Assembly (NCBI GenBank): GCA_051011415.1 | Contig: JBPCTY010000060.1 | Location: forward strand, 1 to 64,000 | Source: SZUA-442 sp051011415 | Lineage (GTDB): Bacteria; Actinomycetota; Acidimicrobiia; Spongiisociales; UBA5794 | Reading direction: 5' to 3' | Length of the DNA stretch: 64,000 nt | Part shown: positions 25,541-33,974 of the stretch, piece after piece | Position numbering within the stretch: position 1 is the first letter of the stretch | Layout of the letters: every line of letters begins with the position of its first letter | Made by a program: the position numbers and the translations under genes | Notes under the pieces: generated by a model | Told to the model about the DNA's origin: nothing | Databases searched by the model: none | Seen by the model: only the letters and a program-made list of their open reading frames with translations

Positions 25541-26443
25541 ATGAGGGGCAAGCCCTATCTCGTCGCAGTAGCGGCCTTTGTGATCGTGCTGTTCGGCGGC
25601 GCTGCTATTGCTGGCGTCGGTTCGTTCCGCGATCAGTCGAACGATTCAGCCGGGGTAAGCCCTTATGCGGCACCAAGCACCGATCTGGATGTTGCAGAGT
25701 GGACGCCGACGACCAAGGCCGAAGCACCAGTGGAAACGACCACAACCACTCCCCAGAAGGAGAAGGAAGCGGTCGAGACAAAGACGGAGTCCGGCAAGGA
25801 CCACGGCACCAAGTCCGATGAGAATTCTGATGAGGACACGTCGGATGAGAAGGAAAAGGACCACAAAGAAGAAGCCAAGGAGACCAAGGCCGGCGACCTG
25901 TTCTCCTTGACGTTCCCCAAGGACGGCTCACACGTCACCAAGAAGGTTGTCGCTTTTGGCGGCGAGGCTGCAGAAGGCGTCATCGTCCACCGTGGCAAGT
26001 ATTCGGCACAGCCCAAGAATGGCGAGTGGGTGATGGAGCTGGTGCTCTCCCCAGGCAAGAACACGGTCGGGTTCAAGGCGATCAACGAAGCTGGCGGGAT
26101 TGATGAAGCTGTCGTCACCGTCTACTACGACGCCCCAGCGGGCGACGAAGAGAAGAAGGAAAAGCCGAAGTCCGAGTTCTATGCAAAGCAGAAGTATGGA
26201 AGTTGCGGTGAAGAAGTCCCGTACGACGTGTTCTGGGGCAAAGCGATGCCAGGAGCCACGATCACCGCATCCTCGCCATACGGTGGCAACTCCGTCACGG
26301 CCAATGCAGAGGGCCACTGGGAAATGAAGGTCACCTTCGCCTCGGCGCCCGTGGGCAAGACCTTTGAGGTCGGCATCAAGGCATCGACCGGTGAGAAGAA
26401 AGGCTTCAAGTTCACCAACACCGGAGGCGGTGGAGACCACTAG
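25541..26443 (+). CDS. Secreted/anchored Ig-like protein, paralogue of 23880-24809
   Basis: A 300-residue protein with an N-terminal signal-anchor (MRGKPYLVAVAAFVIVLFGG, ~5-27), a long Lys/Glu/Asp/Ser-rich spacer (~60-118, several EK/KE/DE repeats), and an Ig-like domain (~120-200; FSLTFPKDGSHVTKKVVAF, ending VVTVYYD). A C-terminal domain (~215-296) has QKYGSCGEEVPYDVFWG. The last two domains match those of the anchored protein in the divergent operon, but the cytoplasmic start is missing. It is probably the output gene of the neighbouring ECF sigma factor. No function is known; cell-envelope binding or shielding is one possibility. Confidence 0.82.
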   Translation: MRGKPYLVAVAAFVIVLFGGAAIAGVGSFRDQSNDSAGVSPYAAPSTDLDVAEWTPTTKAEAPVETTTTTPQKEKEAVETKTESGKDHGTKSDENSDEDTSDEKEKDHKEEAKETKAGDLFSLTFPKDGSHVTKKVVAFGGEAAEGVIVHRGKYSAQPKNGEWVMELVLSPGKNTVGFKAINEAGGIDEAVVTVYYDAPAGDEEKKEKPKSEFYAKQKYGSCGEEVPYDVFWGKAMPGATITASSPYGGNSVTANAEGHWEMKVTFASAPVGKTFEVGIKASTGEKKGFKFTNTGGGGDH

Positions 26444-26504
26444 CACAAGGCCGAAGGGTCGGAAGCTGGCAACAGTTACCGATCGGCAACAACAAGATCC
26501 GGTG

Positions 26505-26534
26505 GAGAGGGTGTCGCGCAGGCGGCACCTTCTC
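26505..26534 (+). terminator. Hairpin after the Ig-like gene
   Basis: A 13-bp stem (two G-U pairs in RNA) with a 4-base loop, 62 bases beyond the stop at 26443. No T-run follows, so it is a weaker candidate terminator. Confidence 0.5.
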
Positions 26535-26580
26535 TGCGTCTGCATCGATCCGTGTCACACCCACCAGGTACGTTGTCCTC

Positions 26581-26805
26581 ATGACTGCACACGAAGTTTT
26601 CACCGCACTTCTCTGGCTCGTCCTGTTGGGGTACCTGATCTTTCTCGGCTGGTTTGTGATGTCGTCCGTTGGAGGCTGGCGAACACGACAGCCCAGACAA
26701 CGATCACCACTTCACCCCGCCGTCAGGGCACAGCAAATCGACGACGACCTGTTTGAGTGGGGTGCGACGAACCAAGACGCAGAGGACACCAACCGCGCTG
26801 CGTGA
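26581..26805 (+). CDS. Small single-pass membrane protein
   Basis: A 74-residue protein not recognised. One hydrophobic helix (~5-30; ALLWLVLLGYLIFLGWFVM) is followed by a basic stretch and an acidic tail. No ribosome binding site is seen. Instead TACGTT (26569-26574) sits 6 bases before the ATG, matching the -10/ATG layout of leaderless genes in this window. It ends 2 bases from the 3' end of the convergent tRNA gene. Confidence 0.55.
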   Translation: MTAHEVFTALLWLVLLGYLIFLGWFVMSSVGGWRTRQPRQRSPLHPAVRAQQIDDDLFEWGATNQDAEDTNRAA

Positions 26806-26807
26806 TC

Positions 26808-26882
26808 TGGAGCCGGAGGCGGGATTTGAACCCGCGGCCTACGCATTACGAGTGCGTTGCTCTACCCCTGAGCTACCCCGGC
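26808..26882 (-). tRNA. tRNA-Thr (anticodon CGT)
   Basis: A 75-base cloverleaf on the minus strand, including an encoded CCA (26810-26808). The acceptor stem begins GCCGGGG and pairs with CTCCGGC (one G-U). The D arm contains AGCTCAGGGGTAGAGC. The anticodon loop CTCGTAA gives CGT, reading the ACG threonine codon. The T arm has GGTTCAAATCC. It is an isolated gene between the small membrane protein and the epimerase-like gene. Confidence 0.95.
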
Positions 26883-26991
26883 ATGGGCTCTCAGAATCTT
26901 CTGAGGGGCGATGCGAGGATACAACGGCCACCCTCCAACAACCCACAGATGATCGGGCGCTTCGCTCCTCCGTTGGCTGCTGAGGCTCGCG

Positions 26992-27879
26992 CTATCCGAA
27001 CTCCTGCGACAAGGCAGCATCGACCGTCGGCGCCGAGAACTCGAAGCCAGCATCAGCCAGGCAGACTTGTGCGGCACGCACCGAGCCGTACCCGAGCGCG
27101 CCAGCGAGCTCGCGGCCAAGCCGTATGTCGAGTGCAAACTTGGGAACAGGGATAACTGCCGGCCGCCCGAGCACGGTGCCGAACGCCTCGGTGAACTCGG
27201 CATTGCGAACAGGATTCGGTGCGACCAGGTTGACCGGACCCGAAATCTCGGTGTCGATCAAGAACATCAGCGCCCGGATCTCGTCCTCGATTCCGATCCA
27301 ACTCCACCATTGCGACCCATCGCCGAGTTTGCCTCCAACCCCCATCTTGAACAGCGGCGTCATCGGCTTGAGTGCGCCACCGTCTCGGGACAGCACAATC
27401 CCTGTCCGAGGGTGCACGACGCGAACGCCAGCCTCGGCAGCCGATCCGGCAGCTTCCTCCCACGCGACACAGACTTCGGCTTGAAAGTCGTCACCGGCCG
27501 GTGACGACTCGTCCACCAGCCGATCGCCGGTATCCCCGTAGAAGCCGATCGCCGATGCAGACACAAATGCCTTTGGAGGGTTCTCCATCGATGCCATCGT
27601 CTCAGCAAGAAGCGAGGTTGCATCAACACGAGACTTCAGAATCAGCTTCTTGCGATCATCACTCCAGCGCTTGTCCCCAATGCCTACGCCGTTCAGGTTT
27701 ACGACAGCGTCAGCTCCTGCCAGCAGTTCCGGTTCAAGACGTCGAGAACCAGGATCCCACGTCGAGGAACCCGTCCCTCTCGTCAGAACGGTGACGTGAT
27801 CGTCTCGGCCCCGGAGAGCCTCGACCAACTTCGATCCGATCAGCCCAGAGGCCCCGGTGAGAACGATCGACTTACTCAT
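26992..27879 (-). CDS. TIGR01777-type epimerase/oxidoreductase
   Basis: A 295-residue extended short-chain dehydrogenase of the SulA/YfcH-like family. The N-terminal nucleotide-binding motif is VLTGASGLIGSKLVEAL. Family-typical blocks are DAVVNLNGVGIGDKRWSDDRKK, SASAIGFYGDTGD (with the YG active-site region), and the C-terminal DUF1731 segment from ~245 (GRPAVIPVPKFALDIRLG). The precise reaction is unknown in this family. It overlaps the 3' end of the plsC gene by 8 nt and ends the plsC-holB-tmk run. Confidence 0.92.
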   Translation of the reverse strand: MSKSIVLTGASGLIGSKLVEALRGRDDHVTVLTRGTGSSTWDPGSRRLEPELLAGADAVVNLNGVGIGDKRWSDDRKKLILKSRVDATSLLAETMASMENPPKAFVSASAIGFYGDTGDRLVDESSPAGDDFQAEVCVAWEEAAGSAAEAGVRVVHPRTGIVLSRDGGALKPMTPLFKMGVGGKLGDGSQWWSWIGIEDEIRALMFLIDTEISGPVNLVAPNPVRNAEFTEAFGTVLGRPAVIPVPKFALDIRLGRELAGALGYGSVRAAQVCLADAGFEFSAPTVDAALSQEFG

Positions 27880-28519
27880 GTGCTGTCTCCCATGGTTCGA
27901 GGTGGGTGTTCATTGCGTGGTACCAGTCATCCATCATTGCAGTGAGCGGATCGGTTCGATCGACATAGTCGTACCACCACAGCGGTCGCTCGATCCAAAT
28001 GCGCACGGCAGTTCGCGCCAGACCCTTCTCAGCCGGTCCCAACGTGTGCTCTGTTCCATGTATCGCTACCGGCACAAGAGGCGCCCCGGTCATCCAGGCA
28101 AGCCATGCCGCTCCGTTCTTTGGTGCGTTGATCCCCCATGCTTCGACCCTTCGGCCCTCTGGGAACAGACCGACGGCGTCTCCTGACTCAAGGTGATCGA
28201 TGGCAGCGCGCAAGGCGCGCACCGGATACCCATCACGGTCAAGCGGAATCGCACCGAAGAAGTTCAGCGTCGCATCCAAGGCGATGTGCTGCCCGTACAA
28301 CTGATCGACCGCCAGGAATCGGATAAAGCGATCCAGATTGGTCCCGATGAGGTACGGATCCAGGTGGGAAAAGTGGTTGGCAGCAATCACGACCGGCCCG
28401 GACGGAACGTGACGCTTCCCTGTGACCTCAAGGTCGAGGATCGCGCTTGCGAGCATATGGTTTGGCAGGCGTAGCACTCGCTCGATAGAGCGAGCAAGAC
28501 GCAGTTTGATCTCAGGCAT
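27872..28519 (-). CDS. 1-acylglycerol-3-phosphate O-acyltransferase (PlsC family)
   Basis: A 215-residue membrane-associated acyltransferase making phosphatidate for phospholipids. It carries NHFSHLD (NHx4D catalytic motif, ~55-61) and LFPEGRR (~133), with PVVIAANH preceding. The start is taken at ATG 28519 (MPEIKLRLARSIERVL), overlapping the holB stop by 8 nt; a frame to 28603 exists but lies inside holB. A glycolipid acyltransferase is an alternative reading, as specificity is not visible. Confidence 0.88.
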   Translation of the reverse strand: MPEIKLRLARSIERVLRLPNHMLASAILDLEVTGKRHVPSGPVVIAANHFSHLDPYLIGTNLDRFIRFLAVDQLYGQHIALDATLNFFGAIPLDRDGYPVRALRAAIDHLESGDAVGLFPEGRRVEAWGINAPKNGAAWLAWMTGAPLVPVAIHGTEHTLGPAEKGLARTAVRIWIERPLWWYDYVDRTDPLTAMMDDWYHAMNTHLEPWETAHE

Positions 28520-29573
28520 CGGTTCCAAGATCGACGAACAACGCGGCGAGCGCAAGCTGAGGGCGTTGATTGGCTTCCAGCGACTCGACTGTTTCGAGCA
28601 CACGCTCTGCGTTGGACACCGCAGTCAGAGGCGTTATGCGGGTAAACGACGAAACAGATACATCGCTGTTCATGACCGATGCGCCGAACTGTGCTGCGGC
28701 AACATCTCGGTAGAACGTGGCGAGCAGCTCAAGACCTGTGGCGTAGAGAGCATCGGAACTCCGGGCGAGCTCCCGCTGGTGTCGTTCCGTGACGTGCTTT
28801 GGAACCGATTCGCCCTGGTAGGCAAGGTCGACCTCATCCTGCTGGCGACGCTTCACCGCCTCCAACAGCGGCTCGGTAGCGTCGAGCACTTTCGTCACAA
28901 GCCGATAGCTGTCTCCTGGGTGGTCGGTGAGATTCTCTGGAACGTCAACCCACGCCTCTCTGAATGCAGCAACAGCGGGCTCTGTCGCAAGAGCGATCGC
29001 AAGCCCTGGTCTGCCACCTGAAATCCGTGCGGTCATCTCTGCAGCGTCTGCATCGACTCCTCGAGCGACAAGACCATCAGCGACCTCTGCGTCGGTGACT
29101 CTTGAAAAGACGATCGTGCGGCACCGGCTGGCAACAGTCGGAGGCAGATCGTCTTCGGATTCAGCAACGAGGACGAACCTTGTGGAGTCGATCGGCTCCT
29201 CGATTGTCTTGAGCAATGCGTTCGCAGCCTCGTCATTGAGCAAAGAGGCCTCCTCGATCAGGAACACCTTGCGGTCAGCATCAAGCGGCGACCGGACGGC
29301 GTCGGCCACGATGCCCCTCGCCTGATCAACGGTGATTGAGGCGCGACCTTCAGGAGCGATCACGACGAGATCCGGATGGTTCCCTCCAACGGCGCGGCGC
29401 TCGGCGTCATCGTCTCCCCCCGCAACGACTGCAGAGGCGAACCGTCGTGCGATGGTTGCCTTGCCAACATTGGATGGCCCGACAAACAGGTACGCCTGAG
29501 ACGGAACCGCGACTTCCTTCTCCAGAAGCTCGATGACGCTTTCGTGTCCGATCACACCTTCGTACCGGCTCAC
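28512..29573 (-). CDS. holB: DNA polymerase III delta-prime subunit
   Basis: A 353-residue clamp-loader subunit that helps place the sliding clamp on DNA. N-terminal LFVGPSNVGKATIARRFASAV is a Walker A-like loop ending GKA rather than GKS/T. Core marks are VFLIEEASLLNDEAANALLKTIEEP and SRCRTIVFSRV (SRC motif). The zinc module (four Cys, about residues 50-65 in most homologues) is missing: there is no Cys between the P-loop and NHPDLVVIAP. The neighbours plsC, tmk and topA support the call. Confidence 0.93.
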   Translation of the reverse strand: MSRYEGVIGHESVIELLEKEVAVPSQAYLFVGPSNVGKATIARRFASAVVAGGDDDAERRAVGGNHPDLVVIAPEGRASITVDQARGIVADAVRSPLDADRKVFLIEEASLLNDEAANALLKTIEEPIDSTRFVLVAESEDDLPPTVASRCRTIVFSRVTDAEVADGLVARGVDADAAEMTARISGGRPGLAIALATEPAVAAFREAWVDVPENLTDHPGDSYRLVTKVLDATEPLLEAVKRRQQDEVDLAYQGESVPKHVTERHQRELARSSDALYATGLELLATFYRDVAAAQFGASVMNSDVSVSSFTRITPLTAVSNAERVLETVESLEANQRPQLALAALFVDLGTDA

Positions 29574-30190
29574 GACGGCAACCCCAGTAGGCCAATCACC
29601 GTCTCGACGACCTGCCTGAGGGGCTTTGCCGCATCCACGATTGTGAACCGGTCAGACTCAGCCTCGGCGAGGGCGTCAAACGTCGTTGAAACCGCCCTAT
29701 GAAAGCCGTCTGGTTCGTCGCCGATGCGATCTCCAACCGATTGTCGGGCGAGACCCTCCTGATGATCGAGCCTGAGAAGCACTACTCGCCCCGGCCACAG
29801 GCCGCCGATAGCGATGTCATTGAGCGTGCGCACTTCGTCAAGATCGAGACCCCGTCCGCCCGCCTGATACGCAAGGGACGAGTACACCGATCGGTCGGAT
29901 ACGACCCATGCACCGCCCTCGAGGGCTGGCCGAACAATCTCCGCCACAAGCTCGGCGCGAGCCGCCGCAAACAGGGCAGCCTCAGCACGCGGGGACGGAT
30001 GATGGCCGTCGCCGAGCACGATCTCTCTCACGGCTTCGCCGACGGCGGTTCCCCCAGGTTCCCTCACCCTGACCGCGGTTTCGCCAACCGACGTCAGGTG
30101 CGCAACCAGTCTTGAGGCCACCGTCGATTTGCCGGCACCCTCGACACCCTCAAAGGAGATATACCTCGATGCGTCTGGCGGGTTCGTCAT
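29570..30190 (-). CDS. tmk: Thymidylate kinase
   Basis: A 206-residue dTMP kinase supplying dTDP for DNA synthesis. P-loop FEGVEGAGKSTVASRLV (~10-26), REPGGTAVGEAVREIVLG (DRx-type loop preceding) and the nucleotide-site block SDRSVYSSLAYQAGGRGLD are intact. It overlaps holB by 4 nt, the common tmk-holB pairing. Its upstream neighbour topA ends 60 bases away. Confidence 0.96.
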   Translation of the reverse strand: MTNPPDASRYISFEGVEGAGKSTVASRLVAHLTSVGETAVRVREPGGTAVGEAVREIVLGDGHHPSPRAEAALFAAARAELVAEIVRPALEGGAWVVSDRSVYSSLAYQAGGRGLDLDEVRTLNDIAIGGLWPGRVVLLRLDHQEGLARQSVGDRIGDEPDGFHRAVSTTFDALAEAESDRFTIVDAAKPLRQVVETVIGLLGLPS

Positions 30191-30250
30191 GACGTCAGTT
30201 TGGCAGTCTGGTGCGTCAAGAAACAGGCGACAAGGTGTCCCCCGCCATCG

Positions 30251-32815
30251 TCAGCCCTTCTTCGCCCGCTTCTCTGCAAGACGCTCCGCAGCATGGTCGA
30301 GCGTTATGTTGTCGAGGTTCTCGGCCACACGGAACGACACGTTGGTTTCCCCATCAGTCATGTACAGACCGAATCGGCCATCCTTCACCACGATCTCTTT
30401 GCCGGTCGCGGGATCCTTGCCGAGCTCCTTGAGGGGTGGCTTGGCACCGCGGCGCTTTCGTGGCTGCTCCAGCACCACAACCGCTTGATCCATTGTGATG
30501 GTGAACAACTCTTCCTCGGTTTCGATGCTCCGAGATTCCGATCCCCACTTGATATACGGTCCGTAGCGTCCGTTGAGGGCCATGACTGGTTCGCCATCGG
30601 AGGGATGTGGGCCGACCTCGCGTGGCAGAGTCAACAGCTGCTGCGCTTGCTCGAACGTGACATCGGTGAGCGACATCGACTTGAACAGCGATGCCGTAGG
30701 CGGCTTCTCCTTCGAATCGGGATCTCGTTCACCAAGCTGCACGTACGGACCGAAGCGGCCGGCCTTTGCGAATATCTCGAGTCCGGTTTCTGGGTCTATG
30801 CCGAGCACCCTGTCATCGCTCGGAGCGTCGAGGAGCGCCTCTGCCGTCTCGATCGTGAGCTCGTCCGGTGCCAGATCCGGAGGGATCGAAGCCTTGCGCT
30901 CACCGTGTTCGAGGTACGGGCCGTACTGCCCAGCTCGGGCAACGATTGGTTCGCCGTCCTCGCCCATTCCGATTGGGAACGAGTTGACGGCCTTCGGGTC
31001 GATTCGCTCGAGCGCCTGCTCAGAAACCAGTTCGACCAATCCGGGATGGCCATTTCCTTTGTAGAACGCATCAAGGTACGGGACCATCTCCTGATCTCCA
31101 CCCGCGATGCGGTCGAGGTCCGCTTCCATCCGTGCGGTGAACTCGTAGTCGACGTAGTCGGAGAAGTACTGCTCAAGAAGTCCGACGACAGAGAATGCTC
31201 GCCACGTTGGAATCAACGCGGAACCTTGCTTCCGTGCGTACTCGCGGTCGAGCACTGTCGCGATGATCGACGCATACGTCGACGGTCGCCCAATACCGAG
31301 TTCTTCAAGCCGCTTGATGAGGGATGCTTCGGTGTAACGAGCCGGTGGCTTGGTGTGATGCTCGGTCGGTTCGAGATCAGCGAGCCGTACCTGGTCCTTT
31401 TCCACCAACTCCGGCAGATGCGTTTCCTGGTCGTCGAGGGCGGCATCGGGATCGTCGCTCCCTTCGACGTATGCACGCAGAAATCCGGGGAACGTGATCG
31501 TTCTCCCCGACGCCTGGAACATGGCAGTGCGCTCATCGAGGGCATCGCCACTGACCTGGACGACAAGGCTCTCACCTTTGGCGTCCTGCATCTGCGAGGC
31601 CACTGTTCGCATCCAAATGAGTTCGTAGACGCGCGTCTCATCGGAAGTCGGTCCGAACTGCGTCGCAGCAGTGTCCATGTCCTGAAACTGCTCACCCGCC
31701 GGACGGATCGCCTCGTGGGCTTCTTGTGCACCCTTGGCTTGCTTTCCATAGAAGCGAGGCTCGTCCGGGAGGAACTTGGACCCGTAGCGGTCAGACACAA
31801 GCGATCGTGCTGCGCTTAGCGCCGTTCCCGAGAGGTTCGTTGAATCGGTCCTCATGTACGTGATGAACCCAGCCTCGTAGAGGCGCTGAGCAGCGCTCAT
31901 CGTTCGGCGTGCACCAAACCGGAGTTTTCTCCCCGCTTCCTGCTGAAGCGTGGATGTCCGGAATGGCGGATACGGCTTGCGCGTGTATGGCTTGCGTTCG
32001 ACGCTCGTCACGGAGAACTCTGCACCGCTCAGACCTGTGGCAAGACCCACCGCATCATCTACAGACAGACGGACACGGTCCTTCTTGGTCAACTCGCCGG
32101 CGTCGTTGAAGTCTGAACCCTCAGCTACCCGAACCGCATCCACTTCCTTGAGACTTGCGGGAAAGTCGGTGCCGTCCGAGGAGAACACAGCCTTGAGTCC
32201 CGCATATCCGGCGCTGACATGCGCCATGCGCTCTCGCTCGCGTTCGACGAGAACCCGGGTGGCTGGCGACTGTACCCTTCCGGCAGACAGCCCTCTCTGC
32301 ACTCGGCGCCACAGCACAGGGCTCACTTCGTAGCCGAACAATCGGTCCAAGATTCGCCTTGCTTCTTGTGCTTGCACGAGAGGGATATCCAGATCTCGGG
32401 GATTCTGGGCTGCCTCCTGGATGGCCTTTTCGGTGATCTCATGGAACACCATCCGTCTGACGGGGACCTTGGGCTTGAGAACTTCGAGCAGATGCCAGGC
32501 AATGGCCTCACCCTCGCGGTCTTCATCCGTCGCGAGATAGAGCTCGTCCACTTCTTTGAGCTTCTTCTTGAGCAGCGTGACCTGCTTCTTCGATTTGTCC
32601 GTGACGATGTAGACGGGTTCGTAGTCGTTGTCGACATCCACGCCGAACCTCGTCGTCTTCCAGAGATCCTTCTTTGCCGCGGGAAGGTCCGCCGCACGCG
32701 AAGGAATGTCGCGGATGTGTCCCACGGACGACTCCACGATGTAGTCACTTCCGAGATACCTGTTGATGGTCTTGGCCTTCGCAGGTGACTCAACGATGAC
32801 AAGTTTCTTTGGCAT
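30251..32815 (-). CDS. topA: DNA topoisomerase I
   Basis: An 854-residue type IA topoisomerase relaxing negative supercoils. The Toprim domain at the N-terminus has VIVESPAKAKTINRYLG and LATDEDREGEAIAWHLLE (the DxDxE-like metal site). The gate domain carries the catalytic Tyr in GFITYMRTDSTN (~residue 320). The C-terminus is four GxxGPY/GxFGLY-type repeats (~600-830) and a basic tail, AERLAEKRAKKG, with no zinc fingers, as in actinobacterial TopA. A good sigma-70-like promoter lies upstream (32858-32886). Confidence 0.97.
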   Translation of the reverse strand: MPKKLVIVESPAKAKTINRYLGSDYIVESSVGHIRDIPSRAADLPAAKKDLWKTTRFGVDVDNDYEPVYIVTDKSKKQVTLLKKKLKEVDELYLATDEDREGEAIAWHLLEVLKPKVPVRRMVFHEITEKAIQEAAQNPRDLDIPLVQAQEARRILDRLFGYEVSPVLWRRVQRGLSAGRVQSPATRVLVERERERMAHVSAGYAGLKAVFSSDGTDFPASLKEVDAVRVAEGSDFNDAGELTKKDRVRLSVDDAVGLATGLSGAEFSVTSVERKPYTRKPYPPFRTSTLQQEAGRKLRFGARRTMSAAQRLYEAGFITYMRTDSTNLSGTALSAARSLVSDRYGSKFLPDEPRFYGKQAKGAQEAHEAIRPAGEQFQDMDTAATQFGPTSDETRVYELIWMRTVASQMQDAKGESLVVQVSGDALDERTAMFQASGRTITFPGFLRAYVEGSDDPDAALDDQETHLPELVEKDQVRLADLEPTEHHTKPPARYTEASLIKRLEELGIGRPSTYASIIATVLDREYARKQGSALIPTWRAFSVVGLLEQYFSDYVDYEFTARMEADLDRIAGGDQEMVPYLDAFYKGNGHPGLVELVSEQALERIDPKAVNSFPIGMGEDGEPIVARAGQYGPYLEHGERKASIPPDLAPDELTIETAEALLDAPSDDRVLGIDPETGLEIFAKAGRFGPYVQLGERDPDSKEKPPTASLFKSMSLTDVTFEQAQQLLTLPREVGPHPSDGEPVMALNGRYGPYIKWGSESRSIETEEELFTITMDQAVVVLEQPRKRRGAKPPLKELGKDPATGKEIVVKDGRFGLYMTDGETNVSFRVAENLDNITLDHAAERLAEKRAKKG

Positions 32816-32857
32816 GAATTCCGATCATTCGGCGTCGACTCGTGTCAACGGCGTACA

Positions 32858-32886
32858 GGAATACGGCAACCTCAACGCAATGTCAA
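32858..32886 (-). promoter_or_regulatory. Sigma-70-type promoter for topA
   Basis: TTGACA (32886-32881), a 17-base spacer and TATTCC (32863-32858) on the minus strand, with the topA ATG about 45 bases downstream. The -35 is a perfect consensus match and the -10 is acceptable. Confidence 0.7.
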
Positions 32887-32907
32887 GGGATCTAGCGGTG
32901 CAGGAAC

Positions 32908-33972
32908 CTAACGCAGATGTGCGTCGAACTCATCATGGAAGCGTTCAACAACCCGATCCCACGTGAATTCTGACTCTACAAATCTCCGACCCTCTCGGCC
33001 CATCTGGACCCCGAGCGCAGGGTCACCAAGCACAAGCTCAAGGCCCTCGACGATGTCGCCCACTGACGACACAACGTATCCGGTGACACCAGGCAGAACC
33101 GTTTCAGGCGATCCCCCCGAGTCACCTGCGAGGACAGGAAGACCCGATGCGGATGCCTCCAGATACACGAGTCCAAGCCCTTCGACTTCTAGCCCACCCC
33201 ACCGCGACGAGGTCGGCATACAGAACACATCCATCTCCTGGTACAAGCCCGGAAGGGAGGACCAAGGAACATCGACCTCGAACCGAACGTCGAGACCGAG
33301 CTTGTCTGCCTGTCTTCTCAGCGCCCCCTCCGTTCTGCCTTTGCCAACCAGGAGCACCTCGACATCACGATCGAGCTCAGCCACAGCATCGAGCAGTCGC
33401 TGTTGCCCTTTGCGCGGCACAAAACGCGACACGCACCCGATGACCGGTCGACCCTTGGCAGATCTGTTCTCGGCGGGCACGAACGTCTCCGTCTCAACCC
33501 CAGCTCCGAGAAACGCGACGGGCCTTCCCGAGAGACGTTCAACCTTGCTTGCAGTAAATCGGCTCACGGCGAAGCGAATATCGGCGGCAGCAAGCATGCG
33601 TCCGGGCGTCTGACGAACCCCAGGCGCTGCACTGGGAAGCGTGACCTCGGCACCATGGCTCAGGACCGCAAAGGGGGCACCCAGTGCTTCTCGCAGCGCG
33701 GGCCCCATCTTTGGCAGGGGGTGGGGGGCGCCGAAGAGGATCGCATCTGGCTGAAAACTCTGTGCGGCCGCGATCACATCTGCGGCGGTGTCCTTGGTGG
33801 GAAGCATGTATCCCCTGCTCCCCCTGACGACGCCTTCTTCAACGCCAGCGTCGTCGTTGTCCGGCCCATAGACCAGCACCTCGCCGTCAAACGCATCAAC
33901 GAAGTTCTTCAGATACATCTGAATGCCACCGGGGGTTGGTGGATAGTCGTTTGTGACGAGGAGAAGCCGCAT
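32908..33972 (-). CDS. GT4-family glycosyltransferase (PimB-like)
   Basis: A 354-residue retaining glycosyltransferase with two Rossmann halves. Marks: LLVTNDYPPTPGGIQMYL at the N-terminus (GGIQ acceptor loop), AVLSHGAEV, VIGCVSRFVPRKGQ, and the C-terminal donor site EGLGLVYLEASASGLPVLAG (EGxGxxxxEA, ~260-280). It resembles the mannosyltransferases that build phosphatidylinositol mannosides in actinobacteria, but donor and acceptor cannot be proven here. It begins 2 bases after the histidine phosphatase gene, in the same operon. Confidence 0.85.
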   Translation of the reverse strand: MRLLLVTNDYPPTPGGIQMYLKNFVDAFDGEVLVYGPDNDDAGVEEGVVRGSRGYMLPTKDTAADVIAAAQSFQPDAILFGAPHPLPKMGPALREALGAPFAVLSHGAEVTLPSAAPGVRQTPGRMLAAADIRFAVSRFTASKVERLSGRPVAFLGAGVETETFVPAENRSAKGRPVIGCVSRFVPRKGQQRLLDAVAELDRDVEVLLVGKGRTEGALRRQADKLGLDVRFEVDVPWSSLPGLYQEMDVFCMPTSSRWGGLEVEGLGLVYLEASASGLPVLAGDSGGSPETVLPGVTGYVVSSVGDIVEGLELVLGDPALGVQMGREGRRFVESEFTWDRVVERFHDEFDAHLR

Positions 33973-33974
33973 TG

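Noticed and set aside
30200..31819. 539-residue frame on the plus strand opposite topA
   Set aside because: It lies entirely across the well-supported topA gene, has no recognisable motif, and is the usual by-product of codon bias on the other strand.
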